Origin: DP-36 sp036004365
GTDB taxonomy: Bacteria > Desulfobacterota > Binatia > UBA9968
Length of the DNA: 64,000 bases
Assembly (NCBI GenBank): GCA_036004365.1
Contig: DASYRN010000224.1
Span: forward strand, 45,530-109,529
Reading direction: 5' to 3'
Part shown: positions 26,201-34,661 of the stretch, one piece after another
How the letters are laid out: each line of letters begins with the position of its first letter
Position numbering within the stretch: the first letter of the stretch is position 1
Made by a program: the position numbers and the translations under genes
The notes under the pieces: model-generated
Database searches by the model: none
Seen by the model: only the letters and a program-made list of their open reading frames with translations
What the model was told of the DNA's origin: nothing

Positions 26201-27259
26201 ATGAGCAGAAGAAGGGTCTGGCCTTTCGCTAAAGCAATTCTGGGTGCGGTCATCTTTTGGCTTTTACCCCAGTCTGTTTTTCCACAGAGCCCTTTTTATC
26301 AGGGTAAGAGCATCACCATCATTCATGGCCGCAGTCCTGGAGGATCAGGAGACCTGCGGGTGAGAGCTGTGATTCCCACTCTGCAGAAATATATCCCTGG
26401 AAATCCCACGTTTGTGCATGAGTACATGGATGGTGGCGGCGGCCGAAAGGCTGCAAATCATATTTACGGCGCTGCCCGTCCCGACGGCTTAACCATCGGG
26501 AATGTGGGTGGCGGCGTTGTAGCCAATGCTGTGCTCGGCGAAACAGGCGTCCAGTACGATCTCGACAAGCTTCTCTTCATAGGCTCGCCGTACAGCACCA
26601 CTCACTATCTGTTTATGACGCGCAGAGAGGCCGACCTAAGAAATCTGGAAAAGCTTAGGTTAGCCTCCGGAGTGCGGTTTGGCGTTCAGTCCGTGGGCCA
26701 TACCAACTACAACATCGGCAGGATGATCATGTGGCTCCTTGGGCTTAAGGACGTCAAATACATCACCGGCTATTCGATTCCAGAGCGCGATGTGGCTTTG
26801 ATGCGTGGAGAGATCGATGCGATAGTCTCGTCCGACGACAACATCGCGCGCAACCCGGATTGGGTAGAAAAGGGGTTGGTCGATCTTCATGTCATTGTTG
26901 AGGTCCCCAAAGGGGAGAAGCATCCGCAGTTTTCCAACTTGCCCGAGGCTGAGAGCTTCGCCAAATCGGAGAGAGAGCGAAAGCTGCTCACCATGTTTCG
27001 CGTTTTCAGGCTTGCGGGTTCGCCCTTTATCCTTCCTCCCGGAACGCCTAAGGATCGGGTCGAGATTCTTAAAGAAGCACTGCGCAAGACCTTTAAGGAC
27101 CCAGAGTTTCGCAAGGAATACAGAAAGGTGGTGGGGGAAGATCCGAGCCCACTCATGCCGGAGGACAACGAGCGGGCCATCCGGGAGCTGCCTCGAGATC
27201 CGGAGACCGTTGGACTCTTCAAGAGGTTTGCCGGCGCTGAGCCTCTCCCTGCCCGCTGA
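26201..27259 (+). CDS. TctC-type solute-binding protein 4
   Basis: A 352-residue receptor with signal peptide (about 1-28, AILGAVIFWLLPQSVFPQ). It has FYQGKSITIIHGRSPGGSGDLRV, EYMDGGGGRKAANHIY and QSVGHTNYNIGRMIMWLLGL, and the tail EPLPAR. It is the most divergent in the ligand-side loop (GYSIPERDVALMRGEIDAIVSS in place of GYGGAELDPAL), which may mean a different ligand. AAAGGAGG precedes the ATG. Confidence 0.88.
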   Translation: MSRRRVWPFAKAILGAVIFWLLPQSVFPQSPFYQGKSITIIHGRSPGGSGDLRVRAVIPTLQKYIPGNPTFVHEYMDGGGGRKAANHIYGAARPDGLTIGNVGGGVVANAVLGETGVQYDLDKLLFIGSPYSTTHYLFMTRREADLRNLEKLRLASGVRFGVQSVGHTNYNIGRMIMWLLGLKDVKYITGYSIPERDVALMRGEIDAIVSSDDNIARNPDWVEKGLVDLHVIVEVPKGEKHPQFSNLPEAESFAKSERERKLLTMFRVFRLAGSPFILPPGTPKDRVEILKEALRKTFKDPEFRKEYRKVVGEDPSPLMPEDNERAIRELPRDPETVGLFKRFAGAEPLPAR

Positions 27260-27321
27260 GTAGTGTCATTCAACCCGAAAGGAGGTCATCTCGCTGGGCT
27301 TTCAGAAACTGACATTCCTCC

Positions 27322-27350
27322 TTGACAACGCAGACGAATCATAATTCAAT
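27322..27350 (+). promoter_or_regulatory. Repeated promoter block, copy 3 (before TctC-5)
   Basis: TTGACA (27322-27327), 17-bp spacer, TTCAAT (27345-27350), with CATAATTCAATCC as in copy 1. The TTG of the -35 box is in frame with the downstream gene and can be mistaken for its start codon. Confidence 0.65.
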
Positions 27351-27384
27351 CCCACCGACAATCGGATCCAGAAAGGGGGCTGCG

Positions 27385-28452
27385 ATGGGGACAGAAAGAC
27401 TCGGCTTGCGGCTTTTTGCTGAGACGGTTCTGGTCGCAGTCGTCTTTTGGTTTTTACCCACCTCTGGCTTTTCGCAGGCTCCCTTTTATCAGGGGAAGAC
27501 CATAACCGTTATTGCAGGCACGGCTCCTGGAGGAACTGGAGATTTTCGCGTTAGAGCTTTGATTCCTTTTTTGCGGAAATACACCACGGGAAATCCGACG
27601 ATCGTCATCGAGTACATGGATGGAGGTGGAGGTCGAAATGCAGCAAATTACTTGTATCGGAACGCTCGCCCGGATGGGTTGACTATGGGTGCTATGAGTG
27701 GTGCTGTAGTGGCCCTGCAGATCATGCGAGAAAGCGGCGTCATGTATGATGTCGACAAGTTTATCTACCTCGGCTCACCGGAAAGCACTACCCATTACAT
27801 TATCTACACGAGAAAGGACCTGGGTCTGACGAGCCTGGAAAAGCTAAGAGGGACGTCAGGCATCCGCATCGGCGCTCAGTCGGTAGGACACGTCTCTTAT
27901 GTAGCAGGTCGGCTCTTTGCCTACTTTTTGGGTCTAAAGGATCCGCAATTTATCGCGGGCTACACCGCTCCTGAGGTGGATGTAGCATTGCTTCGAGGTG
28001 AGCTGGATGCCAGAGCGAACAACGCGACGTCGGTTTTGCGGCGAAACCCGGATTGGGTGGAAAAAGGTCTGATGGACTTTCATGCCATCATGGAGGTTCC
28101 CAAAGGAGTCAAACACCCCCGCTTTGCCCACGTTCCCGAGATCGAGAGCTTTGCCAAATCCGAAAGAGAGGCCAAGCTTCTTTCTGTCTGGCGGGTCTTC
28201 AGAGTCGCGGGCTCACCTTACGTACTGCCTCAGGGAACGCCAAAGGATCGGGTAGAAATTCTCCAGGAAGCGATGCGGCGGACTCTTAAGGATCCCGAGT
28301 TTCACAAGGAATACAATAAAGTCGTCGGCGATGAAGCTGACCCACTCATGCCGGAAGAGTTGGCGAAGGCGATCAAAGAGATGCCTCGTGACCCTGAGGT
28401 CATAGACCTGCTTAAGAAGATTTCTGGGGCTGGACCTCTGCCGCCACGCTGA
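27385..28452 (+). CDS. TctC-type solute-binding protein 5
   Basis: A 355-residue receptor starting at the ATG at 27385 (MGTERLGLRL) behind GAAAGGGGG. The signal peptide is about 1-30 (ETVLVAVVFWFLPTSGFSQ). FYQGKTITVIAGTAPGGTGDFRV, EYMDGGGGRNAANYLY, QSVGHVSYVAGRLFAYFLGL and GPLPPR are present. It is followed 11 bp later by the frameshifted sixth copy and then by TctA-TctB, so it is probably the working receptor of that permease. Confidence 0.88.
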   Translation: MGTERLGLRLFAETVLVAVVFWFLPTSGFSQAPFYQGKTITVIAGTAPGGTGDFRVRALIPFLRKYTTGNPTIVIEYMDGGGGRNAANYLYRNARPDGLTMGAMSGAVVALQIMRESGVMYDVDKFIYLGSPESTTHYIIYTRKDLGLTSLEKLRGTSGIRIGAQSVGHVSYVAGRLFAYFLGLKDPQFIAGYTAPEVDVALLRGELDARANNATSVLRRNPDWVEKGLMDFHAIMEVPKGVKHPRFAHVPEIESFAKSEREAKLLSVWRVFRVAGSPYVLPQGTPKDRVEILQEAMRRTLKDPEFHKEYNKVVGDEADPLMPEELAKAIKEMPRDPEVIDLLKKISGAGPLPPR

Positions 28453-28463
28453 GGCGTAACATT

Positions 28464-29508
28464 ATGGGAAATTTTTTGGCTTTCGGTCTGAGCTGCCTTG
28501 TCATGCTGGTCGCCGAAATAGCCAATGGCCAGATCTCCTTCTACGAGGGCAAAACCATCACTTTCATTGCGGGCACTGAGCCAGGCGGGACACTGGACAT
28601 GAGGATCAAGTCACTCCTCCCCTTCCTTAGGAAACATATCCCGGGGGAGCCCACAATCATCACAGAATACATGCCGGGTGGAGGGGGACGAAAAGCAGCT
28701 AATTATATTTACAAGGTAGCCCGTCCAGATGGACTCACCATCAGCTCTCCGGTTGGCGGTTTTGTGATGTTGGCCGTCTTGAAAGAGCCCGGTGTCGAGT
28801 ATGACCTCAACAAGCTCATCTATCTCGGCGCGCCTGATGGCGTGGCCCATTATGTGTTTTCAACCAGGAAGGACGCCGGGCTGAACAGCATAGAAAGACT
28901 TCGGGCTGTGAGAAGGGGTCAGAATTGGCGGTCAGTCTGTTGGGCATACTATTTATGTGGTGGGAAGGCTCTTTGCCTACGTCTTGGGCCTCAAGGAGCC
29001 AAGATTTGTCACCGGCTACTCAGGTCCCGAAATAGATCTTGCGTTACTACGTGGTGAAGTCGATGCTAGGCCTAACCTTGCGGAGACAATTCTACGGCGC
29101 AATCCTGAGTTCCTCGAAAAAAGCCTCGTGGATTTTCATGCCATCTTGGAGGCCCCATTGGGGAAGAAGCATCCGCGGTTCTCCCATCTTCCTGAAATCG
29201 GTACCTTTGCTCGGTCTGAAAAAGCCAGCGGTGTGCTCGAGATGTTCCGTGCTTCGCGGACTGCCGGCGGGCCTTATATTATGCCTCCGGGTAGCCCTAA
29301 GGAACGCGTGGATATTCTCAGGAGGGCGGTCCATAAGGTGTTTAAAGATCCAGGTTACCAAAAGGAGTACAAGAAGCTTGTCGGTGATGATTTGGCTCCG
29401 GTAATGGCTGAAGAGATAGAAAAGGCTATCAAAGCGCTTCAACCGGATGCTGAGATCATCGAGCTCTACAAGAAGGTCACTGGTCCCGGCCCTCTGCCAC
29501 CACAATAG
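28464..29508 (+). pseudogene. TctC-type solute-binding protein 6, frameshifted
   Basis: A sixth copy split by a single extra base. The first part (28464 on) reads normally from MGNFLAFGLSCLVMLVAEIANGQ through EYMPGGGGRKAANYIY to SIERLRAV. The paralogues continue with EGIRIGGQSVG; here that sequence (EGVRIGGQSVGHTIYVVGRLFAY) is in the next frame from 28912 onward, with one surplus nucleotide at 28908-28911. The second part runs intact to 29508 and ends GPLPPQ. Both halves keep good family similarity, so the lesion is recent or a sequencing error. No slippery heptamer is visible for programmed frameshifting. Confidence 0.8.
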
Positions 29509-29522
29509 GGAGGGGAATTGAT

Positions 29523-31058
29523 ATGGAAACTTCGCTTTTCCATGCGGCGGTTCAGGGTTTGTTAAACCTCATGCAGCTCAAGGTTTTCTTAGCAATGCTG
29601 GTGGGAGTCAGCATCGGTACGTTCACCGCCGTAGCGCCGCAGGGATTAGGGATGCCTCTGGTCTATGCGATATTGCTGCCAGTAGTTATTAAGTGGGAGC
29701 CTCTTACAGGCATCGCTCTCCTCATCGGAGCGAGTTCCGTGAGCGCGATTTGTGCCGCTTATCTTCCGATCCTCTTCGGTATTCCCGGAGGCTCCGGCTC
29801 TCAGGCTACCGTGCTCGACGGATACCCGATGGGAAAGCGCGGCGAGGCGCGTCGTGCTTTAGGGGCATCATTTATGGCCGGAGGTATGGGATGCGTCATT
29901 GGCACCCTCACGCTCTTGGCTGCTATACCTCTGGCGCGGCCCTTGATCTATCTCATGGGCTCGCCGGAGCTATTCGTAGTCATGCTTTGGGGCCTGAGCA
30001 TGGTTGCTGTCCTGGCAGGGCGGCGCCCGATCAAGGGACTTATTGCCACGGCGTTTGGTCTACTGATCGCGATGGTCGGCCAGCAAGCGCAGAGCGGCGT
30101 CATGCGCTTCGTCTTCGACCAGCCCTATCTCCTGGACGGGTTTGCCATAAGCATCATCGCGCTCGCTCTCTTTGGCATTCCCTCGGCGCTCGATTTGGCC
30201 CTCACCAAGCTCGGAGTGGAACAACAGCCGGCGCCGCTCAAGGGGAGCCTCCTCGACGGAGCCAGAGATACACTGCGAGAGTGGTGGCTGGTGGTGCGGT
30301 GCAGTTTTGTTGGGGTATGGGTGGGAATTGTCCCCGGGCTTGGCTCACAGGTGGTGGATTGGCTCGCCTACGGTCATGCGGCCCAGAGCTGCAAGGGCGC
30401 GAAGGAGAGCTTTGGTAAGGGCGATGTGCGGGGAGTGATCGCTCCTGAGAGCGCCAACGATGCGAAAGATGGAGGCGACCTCATAACGACTTTACTCCTG
30501 GGATTTCCCCAAGGAGTAGTGACAGCGCTTTTTATCGTTGCTTTGCTCGCATGGGGATTCCTGCCGGGCCCGGAGATGATCAAAAAGAACGCGGACCTGA
30601 TCTATAGCATCGTTTGGATTCAGGGGATTGCAGGTATCACCGGAACCCTGGTCGGCTTTGTCTTAGCCAAGGAACTCGCCAGGCTAGCCCAGGTGCGGTA
30701 CTCCTTTATGGTTCCCGTACTTTTTATATTTATCCTGCTGGGTGCTTTCAGCGTTAACCGTGATCCTGTGGACCTTCTGGTAGTGGTCACCTTTGGGATC
30801 CTGGGCTACTTCATGAAGCGCTCTGGTTATCCCAGACCCGCCATGATTCTTGGGCTTGTCTTGGGAGACCTCATGGAGAAGTACCTCTATAGGTCGATGG
30901 CAAGCTATGGATTCAGTTGGCTCACGCGACCCGGAGTGATCGTGCTCTTGATTCTGACTACGGTCTCTTTTGTTTTCACACTGCGAGGTCGGCTTGAGAG
31001 GAAGACGGAGGCGGAAGCTCTCTCAGGCCGTGCGATGGCGAGAGCGGATGACCGCTAA
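29523..31058 (+). CDS. tctA: TTT permease large subunit (TctA family)
   Basis: A 511-residue integral membrane protein with about 12 hydrophobic segments. Conserved TctA regions are GTFTAVAPQGLGMPLVYAILLPV, IPGGSGSQATVLDGYPMGKRGEA, GIVPGLGSQVVDWLAYGHA and ESANDAKDGGDLI. These correspond to the two glycine-rich PGxG repeats and the ExANNA loop of the family. It follows the frameshifted receptor by 14 bp behind GGGAGGGG. It imports carboxylates in symport when given a TctC partner. Confidence 0.88.
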   Translation: METSLFHAAVQGLLNLMQLKVFLAMLVGVSIGTFTAVAPQGLGMPLVYAILLPVVIKWEPLTGIALLIGASSVSAICAAYLPILFGIPGGSGSQATVLDGYPMGKRGEARRALGASFMAGGMGCVIGTLTLLAAIPLARPLIYLMGSPELFVVMLWGLSMVAVLAGRRPIKGLIATAFGLLIAMVGQQAQSGVMRFVFDQPYLLDGFAISIIALALFGIPSALDLALTKLGVEQQPAPLKGSLLDGARDTLREWWLVVRCSFVGVWVGIVPGLGSQVVDWLAYGHAAQSCKGAKESFGKGDVRGVIAPESANDAKDGGDLITTLLLGFPQGVVTALFIVALLAWGFLPGPEMIKKNADLIYSIVWIQGIAGITGTLVGFVLAKELARLAQVRYSFMVPVLFIFILLGAFSVNRDPVDLLVVVTFGILGYFMKRSGYPRPAMILGLVLGDLMEKYLYRSMASYGFSWLTRPGVIVLLILTTVSFVFTLRGRLERKTEAEALSGRAMARADDR

Positions 31059-31518
31059 TCTTACACTTTTCTTTGTTGTTGTGTTCTTGGTTGCAACCTG
31101 GATGGGCTGGGAGTGGCCCTTCATTGCGAAGATGATGCCTGTGTACGTCGCGGCCATTCCAGGCGTCCTCTTGGCCGTGGTCCAGCTTTACCGCGATATC
31201 ACAGACTGGGACAAGCGTCGGGGAAAAAAAGGCGGAGGCACGGAGATGGATGAGGTCTTCATGACCGGATTGGACAGACGGACGGAGAGGCAGCGCACTA
31301 TAGTCTTCTTCGCCTGGTTTATCAGTGGGGCCTTGGCCATTTGGCTTTTGGGCATCGTCATCGCGCTTCCTCTTCTCGCGCTCCTCTATGCCTTAGTTGA
31401 GGGACGAGAGAGGTGGACAGTTTCCCTTGTCATGGCCGCCGGCACCTTCCTTCTTATCTGGGGGCTCTTTGAGTATCTCCTGGAGATGAGGTGGCCCCCA
31501 GGGGCTCTATTTCGTTGA
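31048..31518 (+). CDS. TTT permease small subunit (TctB-like)
   Basis: A 156-residue protein with four membrane segments (about 3-20, 26-43, 87-108, 113-145) and a charged loop between the second and third, the size and topology of TctB. The ATG at 31048 overlaps the 3' end of tctA by 11 bases; the earlier reading frame start at 30970 is inside tctA and lacks support. Sequence similarity in TctB is always low, so the assignment rests on topology and context. Confidence 0.7.
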   Translation: MTANLTLFFVVVFLVATWMGWEWPFIAKMMPVYVAAIPGVLLAVVQLYRDITDWDKRRGKKGGGTEMDEVFMTGLDRRTERQRTIVFFAWFISGALAIWLLGIVIALPLLALLYALVEGRERWTVSLVMAAGTFLLIWGLFEYLLEMRWPPGALFR

Positions 31519-31535
31519 AGCGAATCGACCGAGGA

Positions 31536-33584
31536 CTAACCTTCTAATAACGCCTCAAGCTCCTCCCGTTCTGTGACGGGCGGCGAACAGCTGAAGTTGT
31601 GGCAGACATAGGCGGTAGTCTTGCCGTTGAGTTGGGTTTTTCCTTCCAGAAGCGGAGAGATCTTGCCTAGTGGCTCTCCGGGCTCGACAAGCTGTAAGAT
31701 TTTGTTGGGCAGATAAAAGGAGTGGATTTTGTTTAAAAAGGCTTGTGTGGTTGGATCTTTCTTTTGCCCCACCAGGACTATCTCCTTCGGCTTCTCAACG
31801 TAATAGTCCAACGCTCCCAGCATGTGCGCAAAGCCAAAGGGCTGCTGCACCATGGTATCGTAGTAAAGACGCAGGCTCTTTTCCGCCCTTCTTAAGTACT
31901 CCTCTCTGCCCGTGTAGTGATAGAGTCTTAGGAGTACTTGCGTAGCGACGGAATTGCCCGACGGGACCGAGCCGTCGAACGCTGGTTTCGTCCGACTGAT
32001 CAGCTGCTCATGGGATCTGCCGGTGTAGAAAAAACCGCCATCGACGTCATCCCAGAACTCGCGAATCATAATTTCCGTGAGTTCAAGAGTTCGCTCTAAG
32101 AAAGAGCGCTCGAAGGTGGCCTCGTAGAGATCCAAAAGGCCCCCGGCCAAGAACGCGTAGTCATCCAGATAGCCGTAGAGCTTTGCCTGCCCGCCTTTGT
32201 ATGTGCGCAGCAAATATCCTTCGCGAAACATTCTGGCGAAGATAAACGCTACAGTCTTCTCTGCCGCCTCCCGGTAAGATTCATCGCCGATCACCTTATA
32301 GGCTTCGGCCAGGCCGGAGAGCATCAGCCCATTCCAAGAGGTCAAGATCTTTTCGTCTCGGAAAGGCTTCACCCTCCTCTCTCTTTCCTGAAAGAGCTTG
32401 ACCTTTGCCGCAGCAAGGAGTCTTTCGATCTCGTCAAGGTCTTTTCGGAAAAACTTGGCGGCTTGTTCCGGGCTGAGGATCGGGTGGAGGATATTCTTCC
32501 CTTCAAAGTTGCCGATCTCGCTGACATCATAGACGCGGCAGAAGATCTCGCCTTCCTCTTCACCGAGGATTCGAAGGACTTCATCGTAGCGCCAGACGAA
32601 GAACCTTCCCTCCTCTCCTTCGCTGTCGGCGTCTTGCGTAGAGTAAAAGCCGCCTTCGGGCTGCAGCATCTCGCGGAGCAGGTAGGCTAGAGTCTCTTCC
32701 ACTATCCGTTTGAAGAGCGGGTTCTTTGTGATCCTAAAGGCGTCTACGTAGGAGCGAGTGAGTTGAGCGTTGTCGTAAAGCATCTTCTCGAAATGGGGCA
32801 CCAGCCACTTCTCATCGACTGAGTAGCGGTGGAAGCCGCCGCCGAGGTGATCATAGATGCCTCCCTCAGCCATCTGGGTCAGAGTGTGGGTTACGATCTC
32901 CAAGTGGCTCGGCTCTTGGGACAGTCGGAAACTGCGGAGAAAAAGATCGAAGACTCCCGCGTTGGGAAATTTGGGTGCTTGCCCAAAACCGCCGTGGTCT
33001 GGATCATAGGCGTGCGCTAGCTGCTCAGTCGCCCTGGGAATGGCCTCTCGTGAGAAAGGCTGCTCACTTTCTGTCACCTTCGTCAGCCGATCCAGGGCGG
33101 CCAAGATCTGGTCGACGCTTTTCTGCACATCCTGGGGCCGTTCCCGATACGCCTGGGCAACGGCCTTTAGAATTTTAGGAAAGCCCGGCATGCCGTGGCG
33201 GTCCTCTGGTGGGAAGTAGGTACCGCCGAAAAAGGGCTTTCCTTCCGGCGTGAGAAAGACAGTCATGGGCCAGCCGCCCCTTCCGGTCAGCATCTGGACC
33301 GCGTTCATGTAGATTTCGTCGAGATCCGGCCGCTCTTCCCGGTCTACTTTGATGTTGACAAAATAGTCGTTCATCAAGACAGCGATCTCGGTGTCTTCAA
33401 ACGACTCCTTTTCCATCACGTGGCACCAGTGGCAGGCGGAGTAACCGATGCTCAGAAGGATCGGTCTATTCTCGCTTTTCGCCTTCTCGAAGGCTTCCTC
33501 ACACCATGGGTACCATTCCACCGGGTTGTGGGCATGCTGAAGTAGGTATGGGCTTGTTTCGTTGATGAGATGATTGGGCGGCAT
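31536..33584 (-). CDS. Thioredoxin-fold plus (alpha/alpha)6-barrel protein (DUF255, YyaL/Spata20)
   Basis: A 682-residue member of the DUF255 family. The N-terminal thioredoxin-like domain (about 1-165) carries LLSIGYSACHWCHVMEKESFED with a CHWC motif and GRGGWPMTVFLTPEGKPFFGGTYFPP. The rest resembles six-hairpin glycosidase or epimerase barrels (GGIYDHLGGGFHRYSVD, KILTSWNGLMLSGLAEAY, PSGNSVATQVLLRLY). The function of the family is not settled; redox or sugar-related roles have been suggested. The start codon lacks a strong ribosome-binding site. The gene converges on tctB. Confidence 0.88.
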   Translation of the reverse strand: MPPNHLINETSPYLLQHAHNPVEWYPWCEEAFEKAKSENRPILLSIGYSACHWCHVMEKESFEDTEIAVLMNDYFVNIKVDREERPDLDEIYMNAVQMLTGRGGWPMTVFLTPEGKPFFGGTYFPPEDRHGMPGFPKILKAVAQAYRERPQDVQKSVDQILAALDRLTKVTESEQPFSREAIPRATEQLAHAYDPDHGGFGQAPKFPNAGVFDLFLRSFRLSQEPSHLEIVTHTLTQMAEGGIYDHLGGGFHRYSVDEKWLVPHFEKMLYDNAQLTRSYVDAFRITKNPLFKRIVEETLAYLLREMLQPEGGFYSTQDADSEGEEGRFFVWRYDEVLRILGEEEGEIFCRVYDVSEIGNFEGKNILHPILSPEQAAKFFRKDLDEIERLLAAAKVKLFQERERRVKPFRDEKILTSWNGLMLSGLAEAYKVIGDESYREAAEKTVAFIFARMFREGYLLRTYKGGQAKLYGYLDDYAFLAGGLLDLYEATFERSFLERTLELTEIMIREFWDDVDGGFFYTGRSHEQLISRTKPAFDGSVPSGNSVATQVLLRLYHYTGREEYLRRAEKSLRLYYDTMVQQPFGFAHMLGALDYYVEKPKEIVLVGQKKDPTTQAFLNKIHSFYLPNKILQLVEPGEPLGKISPLLEGKTQLNGKTTAYVCHNFSCSPPVTEREELEALLEG

Positions 33585-33797
33585 ACATTCTCCCTTCGTA
33601 GGCCTGCCCTACAAGCACGGGGAAAGCAACTCAGTGACCCTACCACCCAGGGGAAGAAAGATAAAGGGAAAGAATCTTTCTTTTTGCCGTTCGTCCATGA
33701 TCGTGTTAATCTTCAACATACTTTAATTCTAGGTGAAGTAACGTACAATGCAATATGCTATTGTAGGGTTGAACCTCTCCATGCATGAGACGGGTTT

Positions 33798-34178
33798 ATG
33801 ATTAAAGTTTTGATCATTGAAGACAACGATGACAACCGAGGGATACTGAGACAGCAGCTGGAATATCTCGGTTACGAGGTGGTAGAGGCATCCACTAGCA
33901 CCGAGGGACTCGACCAGATGAAGAAGGAAAATCCCGACCTAGTCATCGTAGATGTCATGCTGGCTGGAGCCGATGGGAGAGAAGTCGCTCGCAAGATACG
34001 TATGGAGCCGAAAACCAAGGATGTTCCGATCCTCGCCTCGACAGTCCTTTTCCAAAGAGAAGATGTCCGGAGTTGCCTTGATGCTGGCTGCAATGACGTG
34101 CTGAGTAAACCTTTTACCTTGCAGCAACTCAAGGAGAAACTGGATAAAGTTTCATCGTTAGCAAGTAAGCTAAAGTAA
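33798..34178 (+). CDS. Single-domain response regulator (CheY-like)
   Basis: A 126-residue receiver domain without an output domain. The acidic pair E-D-N-D-D is at about residues 8-12. The phosphoacceptor aspartate is in LVIVDVML (about 53), the threonine/serine position lies in ILASTVLF (about 83) and the lysine in VLSKPFT (about 105). No kinase is adjacent, so the partner is elsewhere. The 213-bp upstream spacer separates it from the divergent DUF255 gene. Confidence 0.88.
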   Translation: MIKVLIIEDNDDNRGILRQQLEYLGYEVVEASTSTEGLDQMKKENPDLVIVDVMLAGADGREVARKIRMEPKTKDVPILASTVLFQREDVRSCLDAGCNDVLSKPFTLQQLKEKLDKVSSLASKLK

Positions 34179-34219
34179 GCCCGGAATTGTCTACGATAAC
34201 GGGTGGTGGGTGCTTGGAT

Positions 34220-34423
34220 CTAACGAAGCTTTAGGTCGAAAGCGACCGGGCCCTTTTCGCCTTTTCGAGTTTGAAATTGGACAGAATCTCCGTCATTGAA
34301 ATCCTCGAATTGGACGCGTGGGGCCAAACTCCCTCGATGAAAGAAAACCTCGTCGCTGCCATCATCGGGGATGATAAAGCCGTATCCCTTTTGGCGAATG
34401 ACTTTCTTGATGACGCCGGTCAT
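34220..34423 (-). CDS. Cold-shock-domain protein (CspA family)
   Basis: A 67-residue single cold-shock domain. RNP1 is represented by KGYGFI (about residues 12-17) and RNP2 by VFFHR (about 26-30). The acidic insert DDGSDE replaces the usual D-x-G-x-D-V-F-V-H spacing. It binds single-stranded nucleic acid as an RNA chaperone. The first residues MTGVIKKVIRQ differ from the usual M-x-x-G-T-V-K-W-F, so it belongs to a divergent subgroup. GGAGGAAAC precedes the ATG. Confidence 0.88.
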   Translation of the reverse strand: MTGVIKKVIRQKGYGFIIPDDGSDEVFFHRGSLAPRVQFEDFNDGDSVQFQTRKGEKGPVAFDLKLR

Positions 34424-34623
34424 TTATAAGTTTCCTCCTATCACGGGAGCTGAAGAATTCCTATCTTGTTTCTTCGATCCCTGCAAGCTCTTCTCTCCGG
34501 CAAATACTTCTTGAAACCTCTTCTCTTCTATATCAACGGTCACGGATACCGCCATGCAGTTCGCTGCGGGAGTTCATACGAATTTGAAGCAGGAATCTCC
34601 GGGCTTAAATGTTACCAAAAGGG

Positions 34624-34652
34624 TTGACAGGGCCTCTCTAATGCTCCAAATT
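34624..34652 (+). promoter_or_regulatory. Candidate ispH promoter
   Basis: TTGACA (34624-34629), 17-bp spacer, CAAATT (34647-34652). The expected transcription start falls within a few bases of the ispH ATG at 34662, and no ribosome-binding site is visible, so the transcript could be nearly leaderless. The rest of the 238-bp spacer (34424-34661) between the divergent csp and ispH genes shows no other clear feature. Confidence 0.4.
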
Positions 34653-34661
34653 TAAAAATCT

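Noticed and set aside
27322..27384. TTG-started extension of TctC-5
   Set aside because: That TTG is the -35 box of the repeated promoter; the ATG at 27385 has a ribosome-binding site and a signal peptide.
28900..28920. Programmed frameshift in the sixth TctC copy
   Set aside because: No slippery heptamer or downstream pseudoknot is visible, and none of the paralogues has one; a plain insertion is simpler.
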